A program made the translations under genes and the position numbers. Positions 16,638 to 27,753 of a stretch of 64,000 nt of DNA are shown piece after piece. Below the pieces are notes generated by a model, which saw only the letters and a program-made list of their open reading frames with translations, did not search any database and was not told the DNA's origin. Position 1 is the stretch's first letter. Each line of letters opens with the position of its first letter. Source of the stretch: Mogibacterium sp. (GTDB lineage: Bacteria > Bacillota > Clostridia > Peptostreptococcales > Anaerovoracaceae); assembly GCA_017434025.1 (NCBI GenBank), contig JAFRGC010000036.1:1-64000 (forward strand), in the 5' to 3' direction.

Positions 16638-18041
16638 TTATTTGCCTTTTCTCGAAGCCTCGCCTCTCAGCCATGTGATCAGCTGGCTTGCGGTACGTCC
16701 CGACATGCCGCCGTGACGCAGTTCCCATTTGCGGGCGATATCTTCGAGATCCTGCTCCGCAATGTCTATCTTATGTCTCTCCGCGAGTGTCCTAACGATG
16801 TTCAGGTACTCTGCAGGTACAGGTTTCGCGTAGTAAATTGTGACACCGAACCTGCTTGCCAGTGAGAGTTTCTCCTCCATCGTATCCGAGCGGTGGATGT
16901 CCTGATCGTATTCCATATCCGACCGGTCTTTCCACGTCTCACGGATGAGATGACGGCGGTTCGACGTAGCGTATATGAGGACTCTGTCGGATCTCGTCTC
17001 GAGAGCTCCTTCGAGCATCGCTTTGAGTTCCTTGTAGTCGCTCTCATTCTCCTCGAACGACAGATCGTCGAGGAATATGATGAATCTGTAATTTCTCTGT
17101 TTGATCTCCGACAGTACCTGCGGCAGTTTGCTGCGGTCTGCCTTGGAGACTTCGACCAGCCTGAGCCCCTTCGAATAGTAGTCGTGCATCAGCGCGTGGA
17201 CGCTGGTCGATTTGCCCGTGCCGCTGTCTCCGTAGAGCAGCACGTTGTTGGCATGCGCGCCTTTGACGAAAGCCTCTGTGTTGTCCCTGAGGGTCTTCTT
17301 CTGCTCTTCGTAGCCGATGAGATCGGAAAATTTCACGTCTTCCGTGTTCTTCACCGGAACGATCCTGAACTCGTCCTCCCCCTCGGCAATGCGGAACGCT
17401 CTGTACAGTCCGTAGATGCCGTTACCGTACTCTGCGTAATACTCGGCGATCGTGCGGCCAAACGTTTCTTCATCTCTTGCCCGCGCGAGTTTGTCGGTCA
17501 GCATGCGGATCTGTCTGCCCTCGCTGCCGGTTTCCTGTGCATAAGGCACTTTGTAATCGGTCATTGCCGCCAGCAGATCGATGCCGTTCTCCTTGCCGAG
17601 TGCCGTGAAGTCCATCCTGAACATCTCCCGGATCTGTGCAAAATCCTGCTGCGCGAGCTTGATCATCGTCGCTGTCCGGCTCACCGTCTTCCTCTCGCAG
17701 GCGAGAGTGAACGGGTTCTCGTGCATCATGAGGTTGTATGTGATCCACTGCTGCCAGACGTTCCCGTACAGCGCGAATTCCGTCGCGAATTCCACGAGTC
17801 TGCATGTCAGCTGCCGGATGCTTTCGGCGATCTCGGTATTCTCGCGCGCAGGGGCTGCTGCTCTGGTCTTGGAACCGGTATCGGTAACAGTGCGCGCCTT
17901 GCCGTAAGGATCCAGCATGGTTCTGCGCCCCTGAGGCGTATCATCAGCTATCTTCTTGCCGGCTCCCAGCGCAGCCAGCGTGTCGTGCCAGTCGCCTGTG
18001 CCTGTATTATCTCTGTAAAAAAGGAATCTGTAATCAGTCAT
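16638..18041 (-). CDS. DUF815-type AAA+ ATPase
   Basis: A 467-aa ATPase of the DUF815 family. The N-terminal ~230 residues are helical. The AAA+ core has Walker A GDSGTGKST near residue 275, Walker B FIIFLDDLSFEE near 325, sensor-1 IYATSNRRHLI, and a C-terminal lid. Its gene overlaps the end of leuB by 8 nt and precedes ilvA, so it is embedded in the BCAA operon. The biochemical role of DUF815 proteins is not established as far as I know, and no link to amino acid synthesis is implied by the sequence itself. Confidence 0.8.
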   Translation of the reverse strand: MTDYRFLFYRDNTGTGDWHDTLAALGAGKKIADDTPQGRRTMLDPYGKARTVTDTGSKTRAAAPARENTEIAESIRQLTCRLVEFATEFALYGNVWQQWITYNLMMHENPFTLACERKTVSRTATMIKLAQQDFAQIREMFRMDFTALGKENGIDLLAAMTDYKVPYAQETGSEGRQIRMLTDKLARARDEETFGRTIAEYYAEYGNGIYGLYRAFRIAEGEDEFRIVPVKNTEDVKFSDLIGYEEQKKTLRDNTEAFVKGAHANNVLLYGDSGTGKSTSVHALMHDYYSKGLRLVEVSKADRSKLPQVLSEIKQRNYRFIIFLDDLSFEENESDYKELKAMLEGALETRSDRVLIYATSNRRHLIRETWKDRSDMEYDQDIHRSDTMEEKLSLASRFGVTIYYAKPVPAEYLNIVRTLAERHKIDIAEQDLEDIARKWELRHGGMSGRTASQLITWLRGEASRKGK

Positions 18042-19113
18042 TGATCAGCCTTTCCAGTATCTTGTCTCTCATCTGGCTGCCGGTGAGCCATGTCTCGTCT
18101 TCCGGTGACTTGATGTCCAGTGTGCGCCAACCCTCGTCGAGTACAGCTGCTACAGCTTTCTCGATGCAGTCCGCTTCTTCCGCGAGGTCGAACGAATACC
18201 GCAGCATCATAGCAGCGGAAAGGATCGTTGCGATCGGATTGGCGAGGTCTTTGCCGGCGATGTCCGGCGCTGAGCCGTGGATCGGCTCGTAGAGGCCTCT
18301 TGAAGTATCTCCGAGTGATGCCGAAGCGAGCAGTCCGATCGATCCTGTTACCTGGGATGCCTCGTCAGAGAGAATGTCCCCGAACATGTTGGATGTGACG
18401 ATGACATCGAAGAACGACGGGTCGCGGATCAGCTGCATCGCAGCGTTGTCGACATACATATCGTCGAGCCGTACATCCGGGTATTCTGTCTCGCCCAGAC
18501 GGTGTACGGTCTCGCGCCAGAGTCTCGAAGTCTCGAGGACATTGGATTTGTCAATGCTTGTAACATGCCCTCTGCGTTTTCTGGCGGTCTCGAAAGCTCG
18601 TCTCGCGACACGCTCGACTTCCATGACGCTGTACGCCTCTGTGTCGAATGCTGCGTCACCGGCCTCATTGCGTCCGCGTTCGCCAAAATAAATGCCGCCT
18701 GTCAGTTCCCTCACGATCATGAGATCGAATCCCTTTGCGGCGATATCCGGCCTCAGCACACACGCACTTGCCAGCGCCGGCTGGATCGCAGCCGGTCTCA
18801 GGTTCGTGTAGAGCCCGAGTGCTTTACGCAGTCCGAGGATCGCCTTCTCCGGTCTCTTGTCGCCCGGGACTCCGTCCCATTTCGGTCCGCCTACGGCTCC
18901 GAGCAGCACGCTGTCCGCAGCGAGGCAACCGTCAATTGTCTCCTGTGGCAGAGGTATGCCATATCTGTCGACCGCATTGCCGCCTGCGGCATATTCGGTG
19001 AAGACGAACTCGTGTCCGTACTTGTCCGCTATGATCTTCAGTACTTTGGCGGCCGCGCCTGCGACCTCCGGTCCGATCCCGTCTCCCGGGACCAGTGCTA
19101 TATTGTATTTCAT
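18034..19113 (-). CDS. leuB: 3-isopropylmalate dehydrogenase
   Basis: A 359-aa NAD-dependent decarboxylating dehydrogenase making 2-oxoisocaproate from 3-isopropylmalate. It opens IALVPGDGIGPEV, with the substrate-binding FDLMIVRELTGGIYFGE, metal-binding SNMFGDILSDE, and NAD-binding GLYEPIHGSAPDIAG. Length is normal. It follows leuD by 28 nt and overlaps the DUF815 gene by 8 nt. Confidence 0.95.
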   Translation of the reverse strand: MKYNIALVPGDGIGPEVAGAAAKVLKIIADKYGHEFVFTEYAAGGNAVDRYGIPLPQETIDGCLAADSVLLGAVGGPKWDGVPGDKRPEKAILGLRKALGLYTNLRPAAIQPALASACVLRPDIAAKGFDLMIVRELTGGIYFGERGRNEAGDAAFDTEAYSVMEVERVARRAFETARKRRGHVTSIDKSNVLETSRLWRETVHRLGETEYPDVRLDDMYVDNAAMQLIRDPSFFDVIVTSNMFGDILSDEASQVTGSIGLLASASLGDTSRGLYEPIHGSAPDIAGKDLANPIATILSAAMMLRYSFDLAEEADCIEKAVAAVLDEGWRTLDIKSPEDETWLTGSQMRDKILERLIND

Positions 19114-19141
19114 CTCAATGCCCTGCTTTCCTGATATGTGA

Positions 19142-19630
19142 TCAGCTGTCCTGCTTTTCCTTGAGATAGGAAAGCAGTCCGCCCTTATCTATGATCTGTT
19201 CGATGAATGCCGGGAATGGTCTGGCCTGGAAGGTCTGCCCGGTCGTCTCGTCTGTGATCACTCCGGTACGGGTATCGACATCGATGATGTCGCCGGCAGC
19301 GATCGCCGCGGATGCCTCAGGACACTCCAAGATCGGGAATCCGATATTGATTGAGTTCCTGTAGAAGATCCTCGCGAAACTCGCTGCGATGACGCAGGAG
19401 ATACCGCTTGCCTGAATGGAGACCGGCGCGTGCTCTCTCGAGGAACCGCAGCCAAAATTCCATCCGCCGACCATGATGTCGCCTTCCTGTACGCTGCCCG
19501 CGAAGGATTTGTCGATGTCCTCCATGCAGTGCTTAGCCAGTTCAGACGGTTCCGGCGCATTGAGATATCTTGCAGGGATGATAACGTCTGTATCTACGTG
19601 ATCTCCGAATTTCCATGCTTTGCCTCTCAT
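19142..19630 (-). CDS. leuD: 3-isopropylmalate dehydratase small subunit
   Basis: A 162-aa swivelling subunit of isopropylmalate isomerase, partner of LeuC. It starts KFGDHVDTDVIIPARYLN and contains the substrate-recognition stretch GGWNFGCGSSREHAP. The length matches the short archaeal/clostridial two-subunit type. It lies 16 nt after leuC. Confidence 0.94.
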   Translation of the reverse strand: MRGKAWKFGDHVDTDVIIPARYLNAPEPSELAKHCMEDIDKSFAGSVQEGDIMVGGWNFGCGSSREHAPVSIQASGISCVIAASFARIFYRNSINIGFPILECPEASAAIAAGDIIDVDTRTGVITDETTGQTFQARPFPAFIEQIIDKGGLLSYLKEKQDS

Positions 19631-19646
19631 GATCTCACCTCCAGCA

Positions 19647-20912
19647 TCAGCCCTGCAGAACGCGAGGGTCCGCTACACAGCCCGAGACAGCCGATGCCGC
19701 TGCAACTGCAGGGCTCGCCAGTATGACCTCGCTGCCGGTATGTCCCATTCGCCCGACAAAATTCCTGTTGGTCGTCGTGACTGCTCTCTCCCCGTCAGCC
19801 ATGACGCCCATGTGCCCTCCGAGGCACGGTCCGCAGGTTGGTGCGGATACTGCACAGCCTGCTTCTACGAATGTCCTGAGGATGCCTTCCTCAAGACACT
19901 GCATGTAGATCTCCTGAGTTGCCGGTATGATGATGCACCTGACTCCGTCAGCGACTTTCCTGCCCTTGATGATGGCTGCAGCTGCCCTGAGGTCGGAGAT
20001 CCTGCCGTTGGTGCACGAACCGATCACGACCTGATCGATATGCATGCCGGCTGCCTCAGTGATCGTTCTTGTATTGGATGGAAGATGCGGAAGCGAAACT
20101 GTCGGTTCCAGTGCTGAAAGGTCGATCGTAACGGTCCTCTCATACTCTGCGTCCTCATCTGCCTCATATACGACAGGCTCTCTGCCGAACCTGCCTGTGA
20201 TATATTCTATTGTCTTATCATCGACCGGGAAGATCCCGTTCTTGCCGCCGGCTTCGATCGCCATGTTGGAGATCGTGAACCTGTCGTCCATGCTGAGCTC
20301 GGCAACGCCTTCACCGGTGAACTCGATCGACTTGTACAGTGCGCCGTCTACTCCGATCTCGCCGATCAGGTGCAGGATGACATCCTTGCCTGATACGTAT
20401 GGCTGGAGTTTGCCTGTCAGCTCGACTTTGATCGCAGGCGGCACTTTGAACCAGTTGACGCCTGCTGCCATGCCGGCTGCCATGTCTGTGGAGCCTACCC
20501 CCGTTGAGAATGCTCCAAGTGCTCCGTATGTGCATGTATGCGAGTCGGCGCCGATGATGCAGTCTCCAGGCCCGACGAGACCCTGTTCCGGCAGGAGCGC
20601 ATGCTCAATGCCTACAGTACCGACATCATACAGATGTGTGATCCCGTGCTTGCGGGCAAAATTCCTTGCCGTAACGCACAGTTCTGCCGATTTGATATCC
20701 TTGCACGGTGTGTAGTGATCGAGAGTGATCACGATCCTGTCCTTATCGAATACGCGGTCAAATCCCGCCTTCTCGAAAACGCCGACCGCGACCGGAGTCG
20801 TAACGTCGTTGCCGAGAACGATATCGAGTTTGGCCTCGATCAGATCGCCGGCGTGTACTTCAGGGAGTCCTGCGTGTGCTGCCAGGATCTTCTGTGTCAT
20901 CGTCATGCCCAT
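19647..20912 (-). CDS. leuC: 3-isopropylmalate dehydratase large subunit
   Basis: A 421-aa aconitase-family subunit that isomerises 2- to 3-isopropylmalate with a [4Fe-4S] cluster. Cluster cysteines are in VIGSCTNGR and [26 protein letters not shown] is the other conserved block. The length fits the 420-residue type paired with a ~160-residue LeuD. It lies 13 nt after leuA and 16 nt before leuD. Confidence 0.95.
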   Translation of the reverse strand: MGMTMTQKILAAHAGLPEVHAGDLIEAKLDIVLGNDVTTPVAVGVFEKAGFDRVFDKDRIVITLDHYTPCKDIKSAELCVTARNFARKHGITHLYDVGTVGIEHALLPEQGLVGPGDCIIGADSHTCTYGALGAFSTGVGSTDMAAGMAAGVNWFKVPPAIKVELTGKLQPYVSGKDVILHLIGEIGVDGALYKSIEFTGEGVAELSMDDRFTISNMAIEAGGKNGIFPVDDKTIEYITGRFGREPVVYEADEDAEYERTVTIDLSALEPTVSLPHLPSNTRTITEAAGMHIDQVVIGSCTNGRISDLRAAAAIIKGRKVADGVRCIIIPATQEIYMQCLEEGILRTFVEAGCAVSAPTCGPCLGGHMGVMADGERAVTTTNRNFVGRMGHTGSEVILASPAVAAASAVSGCVADPRVLQG

Positions 20913-20925
20913 TGCAGTCCCTCCT

Positions 20926-22476
20926 CTATTGCTCGTCTGCAGCTGCGATCAGTTTCTTCTCGTAAGCATTCATACGGTTGAGCGCTTTGATGTAAGCGTT
21001 GATGCTGGCTTCCATAATATCAGTCGATAGTCCGCGGCCGGTAAAGGTCCTGCCGAACGCGTTGACTTTGACTGTGACATCTCCCAGCGTATCCTTGCCT
21101 TCGGATATTGAATGGATGTTGAAGATATCGAATGTATGGGCGGACGGGTTTACTATGTTGTCTATCGCATTGTAAGCCGCGTCGATCGGGCCGTCGCCGA
21201 GTGCTACATCCTGCTTCTTCACTCCGTCCTTCTCGAGGCTGACTGTGCAGGTCGCTATGGTGAAATTGCTCGTTGACACCTGGAACCAGTCGAGTTTGTA
21301 ACCTTCCTCATCGTCCGCATAGACCTGATTGGTCTGATGTGTCACGATCGCTTCGAGGTCAGCGTCTGTGATGTTCTTTTTCTTGTCACATACGATCTTG
21401 AACTCCTCGAAACATTTGTCGAGTTCTTCCTTGCTGAGCGTGAAGCCCATCTCCTCGAGTCTCTGGCCTACAGCGTGGCGTCCGGAATGTTTGCCGAGCA
21501 CAAGATTGTTGACGTGGATACCAACCGACTCAGGTGTCATGATCTCGTAAGTCTGCTTGTTGGCAAGGACTCCGTGCTGATGGATGCCTGATTCATGTGC
21601 GAAAGCATTCTTGCCGACGATCGGTTTGTTGAGCGGAGCAGTCTGTCCGATGATGTTGTAGACAGTCTGGCTCGCGCGGTGGATCTGTGTCGTATCGATT
21701 CCCGTGGTGAGTCCTGTCACATCCTGACGTGTGCGGATCGCCATGACGATCTCTTCCAGCGAAGTATTGCCGGCTCTCTCGCCAAGGCCGTTTACAGTAC
21801 ACTCGACCTGACGGGCGCCGCCGAGAACTCCGGCAAGCGCGTTGGCTGTCGCCATTCCGAGGTCATTATGGCAGTGTACTGAGAAGATGACATTCTCCGC
21901 ACCTCTGACGTTGCAGCGGATGTCCTCAATGAGTCTGCGCATCTCTTCCGGTGTCGTGTAGCCGACCGTATCAGGGATGTTGACGGTAGTCGCGCCGTTG
22001 GCGATCGCCACTTCCACGACTTTCTTGAGGAAGTCCGGCTCACTGCGGGTCGCGTCCTCCGCCGAGAACTCTATGTTGGAGCAGTACTTCTTCGCGTAAG
22101 CGACCATATTCCCTGCCTGCTCAAGCACCTTCTCAGGTGTCATGCGGAGCTTGTACTCCATGTGCAGCGGTGATGTCGCAATAAATACATGGATGCGAGG
22201 ATCTGCAGCGCCTTTGACTGCTTCCCACGCAGTGTCGATATCCTTAGGAGTCGAACGCGCCAGAGACGCGATCGTGCATCCTCTGATCGTTTCTGAGATC
22301 GTCTTCACCGACTCGAAATCTCCCGGCGAAGCGATCGCGAAACCAGCTTCGATGATATCGACATGCATTTTCTCGAGACAGCGGGCGACCTCGATCTTCT
22401 CCTGCAGGTTCATGCTGCAGCCCGGAGACTGCTCGCCATCTCTCAAAGTTGTGTCAAAAATCTTTACCTGGTCCAT
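20926..22476 (-). CDS. leuA: 2-isopropylmalate synthase
   Basis: A 516-aa enzyme that condenses acetyl-CoA with 2-oxoisovalerate, the committed step of leucine synthesis. The TIM-barrel start [16 protein letters not shown] carries the metal aspartate. [13 protein letters not shown] supplies the two metal histidines, and GLGERAGN is typical. Residues after about 380 form the LeuA regulatory domain, so leucine feedback inhibition is expected. It is the first leu gene, following ilvD. Confidence 0.95.
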   Translation of the reverse strand: MDQVKIFDTTLRDGEQSPGCSMNLQEKIEVARCLEKMHVDIIEAGFAIASPGDFESVKTISETIRGCTIASLARSTPKDIDTAWEAVKGAADPRIHVFIATSPLHMEYKLRMTPEKVLEQAGNMVAYAKKYCSNIEFSAEDATRSEPDFLKKVVEVAIANGATTVNIPDTVGYTTPEEMRRLIEDIRCNVRGAENVIFSVHCHNDLGMATANALAGVLGGARQVECTVNGLGERAGNTSLEEIVMAIRTRQDVTGLTTGIDTTQIHRASQTVYNIIGQTAPLNKPIVGKNAFAHESGIHQHGVLANKQTYEIMTPESVGIHVNNLVLGKHSGRHAVGQRLEEMGFTLSKEELDKCFEEFKIVCDKKKNITDADLEAIVTHQTNQVYADDEEGYKLDWFQVSTSNFTIATCTVSLEKDGVKKQDVALGDGPIDAAYNAIDNIVNPSAHTFDIFNIHSISEGKDTLGDVTVKVNAFGRTFTGRGLSTDIMEASINAYIKALNRMNAYEKKLIAAADEQ

Positions 22477-22508
22477 GATGATTACCCTTTGATCCTATAT
22501 ATGTTCTG

Positions 22509-24170
22509 TTATTCCAGTATTGCCCCTCTGTCTGCCGAGGAAACGAGTTTGGCGTAGCGCGCGAGATATCCGGTCTTGACCTTAGGCTCCGGACATACCC
22601 ATGCAGCACGTCTCTTCGCGAGTTCCTCATCGGATACTTTGAGCTCTATCTTCTTGTTGGTGATATCTATTGCAATGATGTCGCCCTCTTCCACGAGTCC
22701 GATATTACCGCCGCTCGCAGCCTCCGGACTGACATGTCCGATCGAAGCTCCTCTTGTCGCGCCGGAGAATCTGCCGTCTGTGATAAGCGCGACGGATTCA
22801 TCCAGTCCCATGCCTGCGATAGCTGATGTCGGGTTGAGCATCTCACGCATGCCAGGGCCGCCTTTTGGCCCTTCGTAGCGGATGACTACGACATCACCTG
22901 CATGGATGCCGCCCTCGTAGATGACCTTGATCGCGTCTTCTTCGGAATCGAAGACTCTTGCAGGTCCCTCGTGCTGCATCATGGATTCCTTGACCGCAGC
23001 CTGCTTGACGACGCATCCGTCAGGAGCGAGGTTGCCCTTGAGGACTGCGATGCCGCCGGACTTCATGAACGGATCCTCGAACGGACGGATGATATCAGTA
23101 TTGCGGTTATCCGCGTGCTCGATGTTCTCGCCCATGGTCTTCATCGTGACGGTCATCACGGAAGTATCGAGGAGGCCGCCTTTGGTCAGCTCTTTCATCA
23201 CAGCATAGACGCCGCCCGCTGCATCGAGATCTTCCATGAAAGTATCTCCTGCCGGTGCGAGGTGACACAGGTTCGGTGTGACTGCGCTGATCTCATTTGC
23301 CAAGTCAAAATTCAATTCAACTCCCGCCTCGTGAGCGATCGCCGGAAGATGCAGCATGGTGTTTGTCGAGCATCCGAGTGCCATGTCTACAGTCTCTGCA
23401 TTGTGGAAAGCAGCAGCTGTCATGATGTCGCTCGGCTTGATATTGTTCTCGACGAGCTTCATGATCTGCATTCCTGTCGCCTTGGCCAGAGGGATCCTTG
23501 CGGAATACGGCGCAGGAACAGTACCATTGCCAGGAAGCGCCATACCGATCGCCTCGGTAAGGCAGTTCATTGAATTTGCAGTATACATGCCGGAGCAGGA
23601 TCCGCATGATGGACAAGCCTGCTCTACGTATACCTGGACATCATCCTCGTCCATGGTACCGGCATGGTAGGCTCCGACTGCCTCGAACATATGAGAGAGG
23701 CAGGTGCGCCTTCCGTCAGGAAGACGGCCGGCCAGCATCGGCCCTCCGGAGCAGAAGATCGTCGGTACGTTGATGCGTGCTGCAGCCATCAGAAGACCCG
23801 GGACATTCTTGTCACAGTTCGGAACCATGACAAGACCGTCAAACTGATGCGCTATTGCCATAGCCTCAGTCGAATCTGCGATGAGGTCACGCGTAACGAG
23901 CGAGTACTTCATTCCGATATGTCCCATGGCGATACCGTCGCAAACCGCGATCGCCGGGAACAGGATCGGCGTTCCTCCCGCAGCACGGACACCGGCTTTG
24001 ACAGCTTCCGCTATCTTGTCGAGGTGCATATGGCCCGGGACGATTTCATTATATGAGCTGACAACGCCGATCAGAGGGCGTTTAATCTCTTCCTCAGTGA
24101 GGCCGAGCGCGTACATAAGACTCTTGTTAGGCGCGCGGTCGACACCGATCTTGACCTGATCAGATTTCAT
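22509..24170 (-). CDS. ilvD: Dihydroxy-acid dehydratase
   Basis: A 553-aa Fe-S dehydratase forming the 2-keto acids of valine and isoleucine. It shows NCDKNVPG and [18 protein letters not shown] (cluster cysteines), [15 protein letters not shown] and [11 protein letters not shown]. Length is normal. It lies 17 nt after the ilvC stop codon in the operon. Confidence 0.95.
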   Translation of the reverse strand: MKSDQVKIGVDRAPNKSLMYALGLTEEEIKRPLIGVVSSYNEIVPGHMHLDKIAEAVKAGVRAAGGTPILFPAIAVCDGIAMGHIGMKYSLVTRDLIADSTEAMAIAHQFDGLVMVPNCDKNVPGLLMAAARINVPTIFCSGGPMLAGRLPDGRRTCLSHMFEAVGAYHAGTMDEDDVQVYVEQACPSCGSCSGMYTANSMNCLTEAIGMALPGNGTVPAPYSARIPLAKATGMQIMKLVENNIKPSDIMTAAAFHNAETVDMALGCSTNTMLHLPAIAHEAGVELNFDLANEISAVTPNLCHLAPAGDTFMEDLDAAGGVYAVMKELTKGGLLDTSVMTVTMKTMGENIEHADNRNTDIIRPFEDPFMKSGGIAVLKGNLAPDGCVVKQAAVKESMMQHEGPARVFDSEEDAIKVIYEGGIHAGDVVVIRYEGPKGGPGMREMLNPTSAIAGMGLDESVALITDGRFSGATRGASIGHVSPEAASGGNIGLVEEGDIIAIDITNKKIELKVSDEELAKRRAAWVCPEPKVKTGYLARYAKLVSSADRGAILE

Positions 24171-24187
24171 TCCTTCTTACCTTTCTG

Positions 24188-25207
24188 TTAATTGGAAGCC
24201 TTATCCAGATCGTTGTCATTCTTCCAGAGCATCTCATCTCTCAGCTGCTTGCCTACAACTTCCATCTGGTGTCTTGCCAGCTGTGCTCTCTTGGAGTTGA
24301 AGAATGTACGGCCGTTCTTGTTCTCTGCGATCCATCTGCCGGCGAATGTTCCGTCCTGGATGTCGGAGAGGACTTTGCGCATGTTAGCTTTGATCTCGTC
24401 ATGTGGCAGTACGCGAGGTCCGCTGACATACTCACCGAACTCTGCTGTATCGGAGATGGAGTAGTTCATTGCTGCGATACCGCCCTTGTTGATGAGGTCG
24501 ATGATCAGCTTCATCTCGTGGATGCACTCGAAGTAAGCGTTCTCAGGCTTGTATCCAGCCTCGACCAGTACTTCGAATCCGCACTGCATGAGGTCTACTA
24601 CGCCGCCGCAGAGTACTGTCTGCTCGCCGAAGAGGTCTGTCTCGGTCTCTTCGTCCATCGTTGTCTCGAGGATGCCTGCGCGGGCTCCGCCGATACCGGC
24701 AATGTATGCGAGAGCGATGTCATAAGCTTTGCCTGTTGCGTCCTGCTCAACAGCGATGAGGCAAGGTACGCCTTTGCCTGCTACATACTGGCTGCGTACT
24801 GTGTGGCCAGGGCCCTTCGGAGCTGCCATGAATACGTCGATGTCTGCAGGAGGAACGATCTGCTTATAGCGGATGTTGAATCCGTGAGCGAAAGCGATTG
24901 CCTTACCTGCTGTCAGGTAAGGTGCGATATCCTTCTGGTACATTGCAGCCTGAGCCTCGTCGTTGATAAGGATCATGATGATGTCAGCCTTCTGAACTGC
25001 TTCAGGAACTGTGTATACCTCAAAACCGTCCTTCTCAGCTACCGGCCAGGACTTACCGCCCTTGCGGAGGCCGACGATAACGTGACATCCGGAGTCACGA
25101 AGGTTGAGTGCGTGTGCATGGCCCTGTGAGCCGTATCCTACGACAGCGATTGTCTTGCCGTTGAGTGCGTCAAGGTTGCAGTCTTTCTCATAATACATTT
25201 TTACCAT
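24188..25207 (-). CDS. ilvC: Ketol-acid reductoisomerase (class I)
   Basis: A 339-aa Mg-dependent enzyme converting acetolactate or acetohydroxybutyrate to dihydroxy acids. The Rossmann loop [15 protein letters not shown] and beta2 loop GLRKGGKSW suggest NADPH preference. The C-terminal knotted domain holds metal ligands around [14 protein letters not shown] and [11 protein letters not shown]. The frame opens earlier (25258), but 25207 matches the family N-terminus and still overlaps ilvN by 20 nt, so the two are probably translationally coupled. Confidence 0.94.
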   Translation of the reverse strand: MVKMYYEKDCNLDALNGKTIAVVGYGSQGHAHALNLRDSGCHVIVGLRKGGKSWPVAEKDGFEVYTVPEAVQKADIIMILINDEAQAAMYQKDIAPYLTAGKAIAFAHGFNIRYKQIVPPADIDVFMAAPKGPGHTVRSQYVAGKGVPCLIAVEQDATGKAYDIALAYIAGIGGARAGILETTMDEETETDLFGEQTVLCGGVVDLMQCGFEVLVEAGYKPENAYFECIHEMKLIIDLINKGGIAAMNYSISDTAEFGEYVSGPRVLPHDEIKANMRKVLSDIQDGTFAGRWIAENKNGRTFFNSKRAQLARHQMEVVGKQLRDEMLWKNDNDLDKASN

Positions 25208-25748
25208 AGTTGAATTCCCCGCTTTCTTTTGATTTATCATTGATAGTTGCTTTACCACGTTCTATTGCGACCACTCCGGTCCTGGCGATCTCGAGTACCT
25301 CGAACTCATTCATGATATTCTCCAGACCGTCCATTTTCTCTGCGTCTCCGGTCATGCCCAGTGTGAGGGTCTCCAGCGAGACGTCTATGATCTGTGCCCG
25401 GAAGATGTTCGCCAGCTGGATCACGTCGTTGCGGCGCTCGCTCGAGTCCGCACGGACTTTGATCAGCATCAGTTCTCTGTATATTGAGTTACCGGTATTC
25501 AGGCGTTTTACCGAATGTACCGGGTAGAGCTTCCTGAGCTGATTACACAGGAGCTCGGTGTGAGGCTCATCGGCGAGGACGTCGATCGTGATACGGGTCA
25601 CGCCCGGATTCTCAGTCGGTCCTGCGGCGAAAGCCTCGATATTGTATCCTTTACGGGAGAAAAGTCTGGCGATCTGCGAGAGTACTCCCGGCTCGTTGTC
25701 GACGAGCAGCGCAAGAGTCTGTCTCCTGATATCCTGCATTTTGTCCAT
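25188..25748 (-). CDS. ilvN: Acetolactate synthase small (regulatory) subunit, copy 1
   Basis: A 186-aa regulatory subunit. Residues about 9-80 form the ACT domain ([25 protein letters not shown]), which usually binds valine for feedback inhibition. The C-terminal ALS_ss_C-like domain follows. It starts 12 nt after the copy-1 ilvB stop, with AGGAGGG upstream, and overlaps ilvC. Confidence 0.92.
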   Translation of the reverse strand: MDKMQDIRRQTLALLVDNEPGVLSQIARLFSRKGYNIEAFAAGPTENPGVTRITIDVLADEPHTELLCNQLRKLYPVHSVKRLNTGNSIYRELMLIKVRADSSERRNDVIQLANIFRAQIIDVSLETLTLGMTGDAEKMDGLENIMNEFEVLEIARTGVVAIERGKATINDKSKESGEFNYGKNVL

Positions 25749-25760
25749 CTTGTCTCCCTC

Positions 25761-27467
25761 CTATATCTTCATGAAGTTGGTGATGTGGTCACCGCCTCCG
25801 ACCATCGGCCGCACCATCTCGTCCATGTCGAGGACGCAGTCGATGACATATCCTTCTCCGCACTCCAGCGCATCGGTGATCGCGTCTGCCAGATCCTTCT
25901 GGTTGTTGACGCGGCGTCCGTGCAGTCCGTAAGCTTCAGCGAGTTTGACGAAGTCCGGTCCGCGGTCCAGAGTTGTCTCTGAGAAGTTCTTGCCGTATAT
26001 GAGATTCTGCCACTGACGTACCATTCCGAGTGTTCCGTTGTCGAAGACAAATGTGATGACCGGAATGTTGTAGTACTGCTCCGTGCAGAGCTCATTGCAG
26101 TTCATGCGGAAGCTTCCGTCTCCCGCGATGTGGATCACCGTCTTGTCAGGATTGCCGACTTTCGCTCCGATCGCTGCTCCGAGACCAAATCCCATGGTGC
26201 CGAATCCTCCCGAAGTGATCAGCTGTCCCGGATAGTCGAAGTGGAAGTGCTGGATCGCCCACATCTGATGCTGTCCGACATCGGTAGATACGATGGTATC
26301 CGCCGGTACGAGTCTGGCGATCGTTTCACAGACCTGTTTCGGTGTGAGGGTATCTCCGCCTTCTTCGTATACTGTCTCGGTCGGATGTGAGAATACGAAC
26401 TTCTTCCATTCTGTGTGATCCTGCTGCGTCAGTCTCTCGTTGAGCATCCTCAGAACTTCCTTCGCGTCACCGACGATGTGGTGATCGGTCTGTACATTCT
26501 TGTTGATCTCGGATCTGTCTATATCTATATGGACGATCTTAGCCTGTGAAGCAAACGATTCCGGATCGAGCGCAACTCTGTCTGAGAACCTGCAGCCTAC
26601 CGCGATCAGCAGATCGCAGTTGTCGCAGGCAATGTTTGACGCCTGTGATCCGTGCATGCCGATCATACCGGTAACATGCGGGTTGCGTCCTGCGATGCCG
26701 CCTCCGCCCATGACAGTGATCGCTGTAGGAGCATCGACGATATTCGCGAATCTGTCGAATTCTTCATTAGCGCGTCCTCTGACGACACCGCCTCCGCAGA
26801 TCAGCATAGGCTTCTTCGACTCGCCGATCATCTTGACCAGCAGATCGATATCCTCTTCATCGATCGAAGGGATCCTGAAGTCCGCCATATTGCGTTCATA
26901 CAGCGTCTGCAGAGCTCCGGTGGTCTTGTGGTCCTTGCGCGGTATGAATTCGTACTCTGCCGTCTCGGCTGTCACGTTCTTGAGAATGTCGATAAACACC
27001 GGACCCGGACGTCCGCTCCTCGCGATCGCGAAGGCTTTGCGCACGGTATCCGCAAGTCTGTTCACATCAGTGACCTGGAAGTTGCTCTTCGTGATCGGGA
27101 GCATGATCCCAGTACTGTCTACCTCCTGGAACGAGTCCTTGCCGATGAGGTTATCAGCAACATTGCACGAGATGAAAACGACCGGTGATGAGTCCATGTA
27201 TGCTGTCGCTACGCCGGTCGTCAGATTGGTAGCTCCTGGTCCCGAAGTCGAGAAAACGACTCCCACCTTGCCGGTGCTTCTCGCGTAGCCGTCCGCTGCG
27301 TGCGAAGCGCCCTGTTCATGTGCAGTGAGGTAGTGTCTGATCCTGTCTCTGTATTTGACGATCGTATCATACACGTTCAGGATCGTGCCGCCCGGATATC
27401 CGAAGATGACTTCGGTATCCTGCTCCAGCAGACATTCCATTAATATTTCCGCACCCGTTAGCTTCAA
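25761..27467 (-). CDS. ilvB: Acetolactate synthase large subunit, copy 1
   Basis: A 568-aa ThDP/FAD enzyme condensing pyruvate with pyruvate or 2-oxobutyrate. The catalytic glutamate is in LTAHEQGASHAADGYAR and the ThDP-Mg motif is GDGSFRMN...N. The start is TTG, with AAGGAGG 9 nt upstream. It is the first structural gene of the 11-gene ilv-leu operon, preceded by a leader peptide and a hairpin (27500-27537). Confidence 0.94.
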   Translation of the reverse strand: MKLTGAEILMECLLEQDTEVIFGYPGGTILNVYDTIVKYRDRIRHYLTAHEQGASHAADGYARSTGKVGVVFSTSGPGATNLTTGVATAYMDSSPVVFISCNVADNLIGKDSFQEVDSTGIMLPITKSNFQVTDVNRLADTVRKAFAIARSGRPGPVFIDILKNVTAETAEYEFIPRKDHKTTGALQTLYERNMADFRIPSIDEEDIDLLVKMIGESKKPMLICGGGVVRGRANEEFDRFANIVDAPTAITVMGGGGIAGRNPHVTGMIGMHGSQASNIACDNCDLLIAVGCRFSDRVALDPESFASQAKIVHIDIDRSEINKNVQTDHHIVGDAKEVLRMLNERLTQQDHTEWKKFVFSHPTETVYEEGGDTLTPKQVCETIARLVPADTIVSTDVGQHQMWAIQHFHFDYPGQLITSGGFGTMGFGLGAAIGAKVGNPDKTVIHIAGDGSFRMNCNELCTEQYYNIPVITFVFDNGTLGMVRQWQNLIYGKNFSETTLDRGPDFVKLAEAYGLHGRRVNNQKDLADAITDALECGEGYVIDCVLDMDEMVRPMVGGGDHITNFMKI

Positions 27468-27499
27468 TTCTATAGTCCTCCTTAGATGCTTACATTATT

Positions 27500-27537
27500 A
27501 AAGCCCTGAGATCATATATCGCTGATCGCAGGGCCTT
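27500..27537 (-). terminator. Attenuator-type hairpin before ilvB
   Basis: On the minus strand AAGGCCCTG (27537-27529) pairs with CAGGGCTTT (27508-27500), with one G-U pair, and an inner GATCA/TGATC extension lengthens the stem. TTTAATAAT follows. The U-run is weak, so it may pause or terminate only partly, as expected for an attenuator. Confidence 0.6.
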
Positions 27538-27611
27538 ATAGTCTGTTCTTCGTCGAACCTGCGTCTGCAGGTTCTCCGGGATCCGTTACACGGCACAACA
27601 TCAGCGTTATT

Positions 27612-27692
27612 CTATTCCTCAGCAAGGCTGATAAGGCTTAGAATAATGATACCACTAAGTATAATGCTGACGAGCAGTGAGCTTACTGCCAT
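27612..27692 (-). CDS. Branched-chain amino acid leader peptide
   Basis: A 26-codon frame starting ATG with AGGGGAG 6 nt upstream and ending TAG. By my translation 14 of 26 residues are Leu (6), Ile (6) or Val (2), with Ile-Ile and Ile-Ile-Ile runs; six more are Ser. It begins MAVSSLLVSII and ends SLAEE. It lies between a strong promoter and a hairpin before ilvB, the position of ilvL-type attenuator peptides. Ribosome stalling on these codons when charged tRNAs are scarce would let transcription proceed. A small hydrophobic membrane protein is a less likely alternative. Confidence 0.75.
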   Translation of the reverse strand: MAVSSLLVSIILSGIIILSLISLAEE

Positions 27693-27753
27693 TAACTTCT
27701 CCCCTGGTTACTCAGTTGTAACGTTCAACGCATATCGTTCATGCGCTGTACCT

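Noticed and set aside
16638..18041. DUF815 gene as a phage or mobile insertion in the ilv-leu operon
   Set aside because: No repeats, integrase or composition break flank it, and the 8-nt overlap with leuB indicates a stable operon position.
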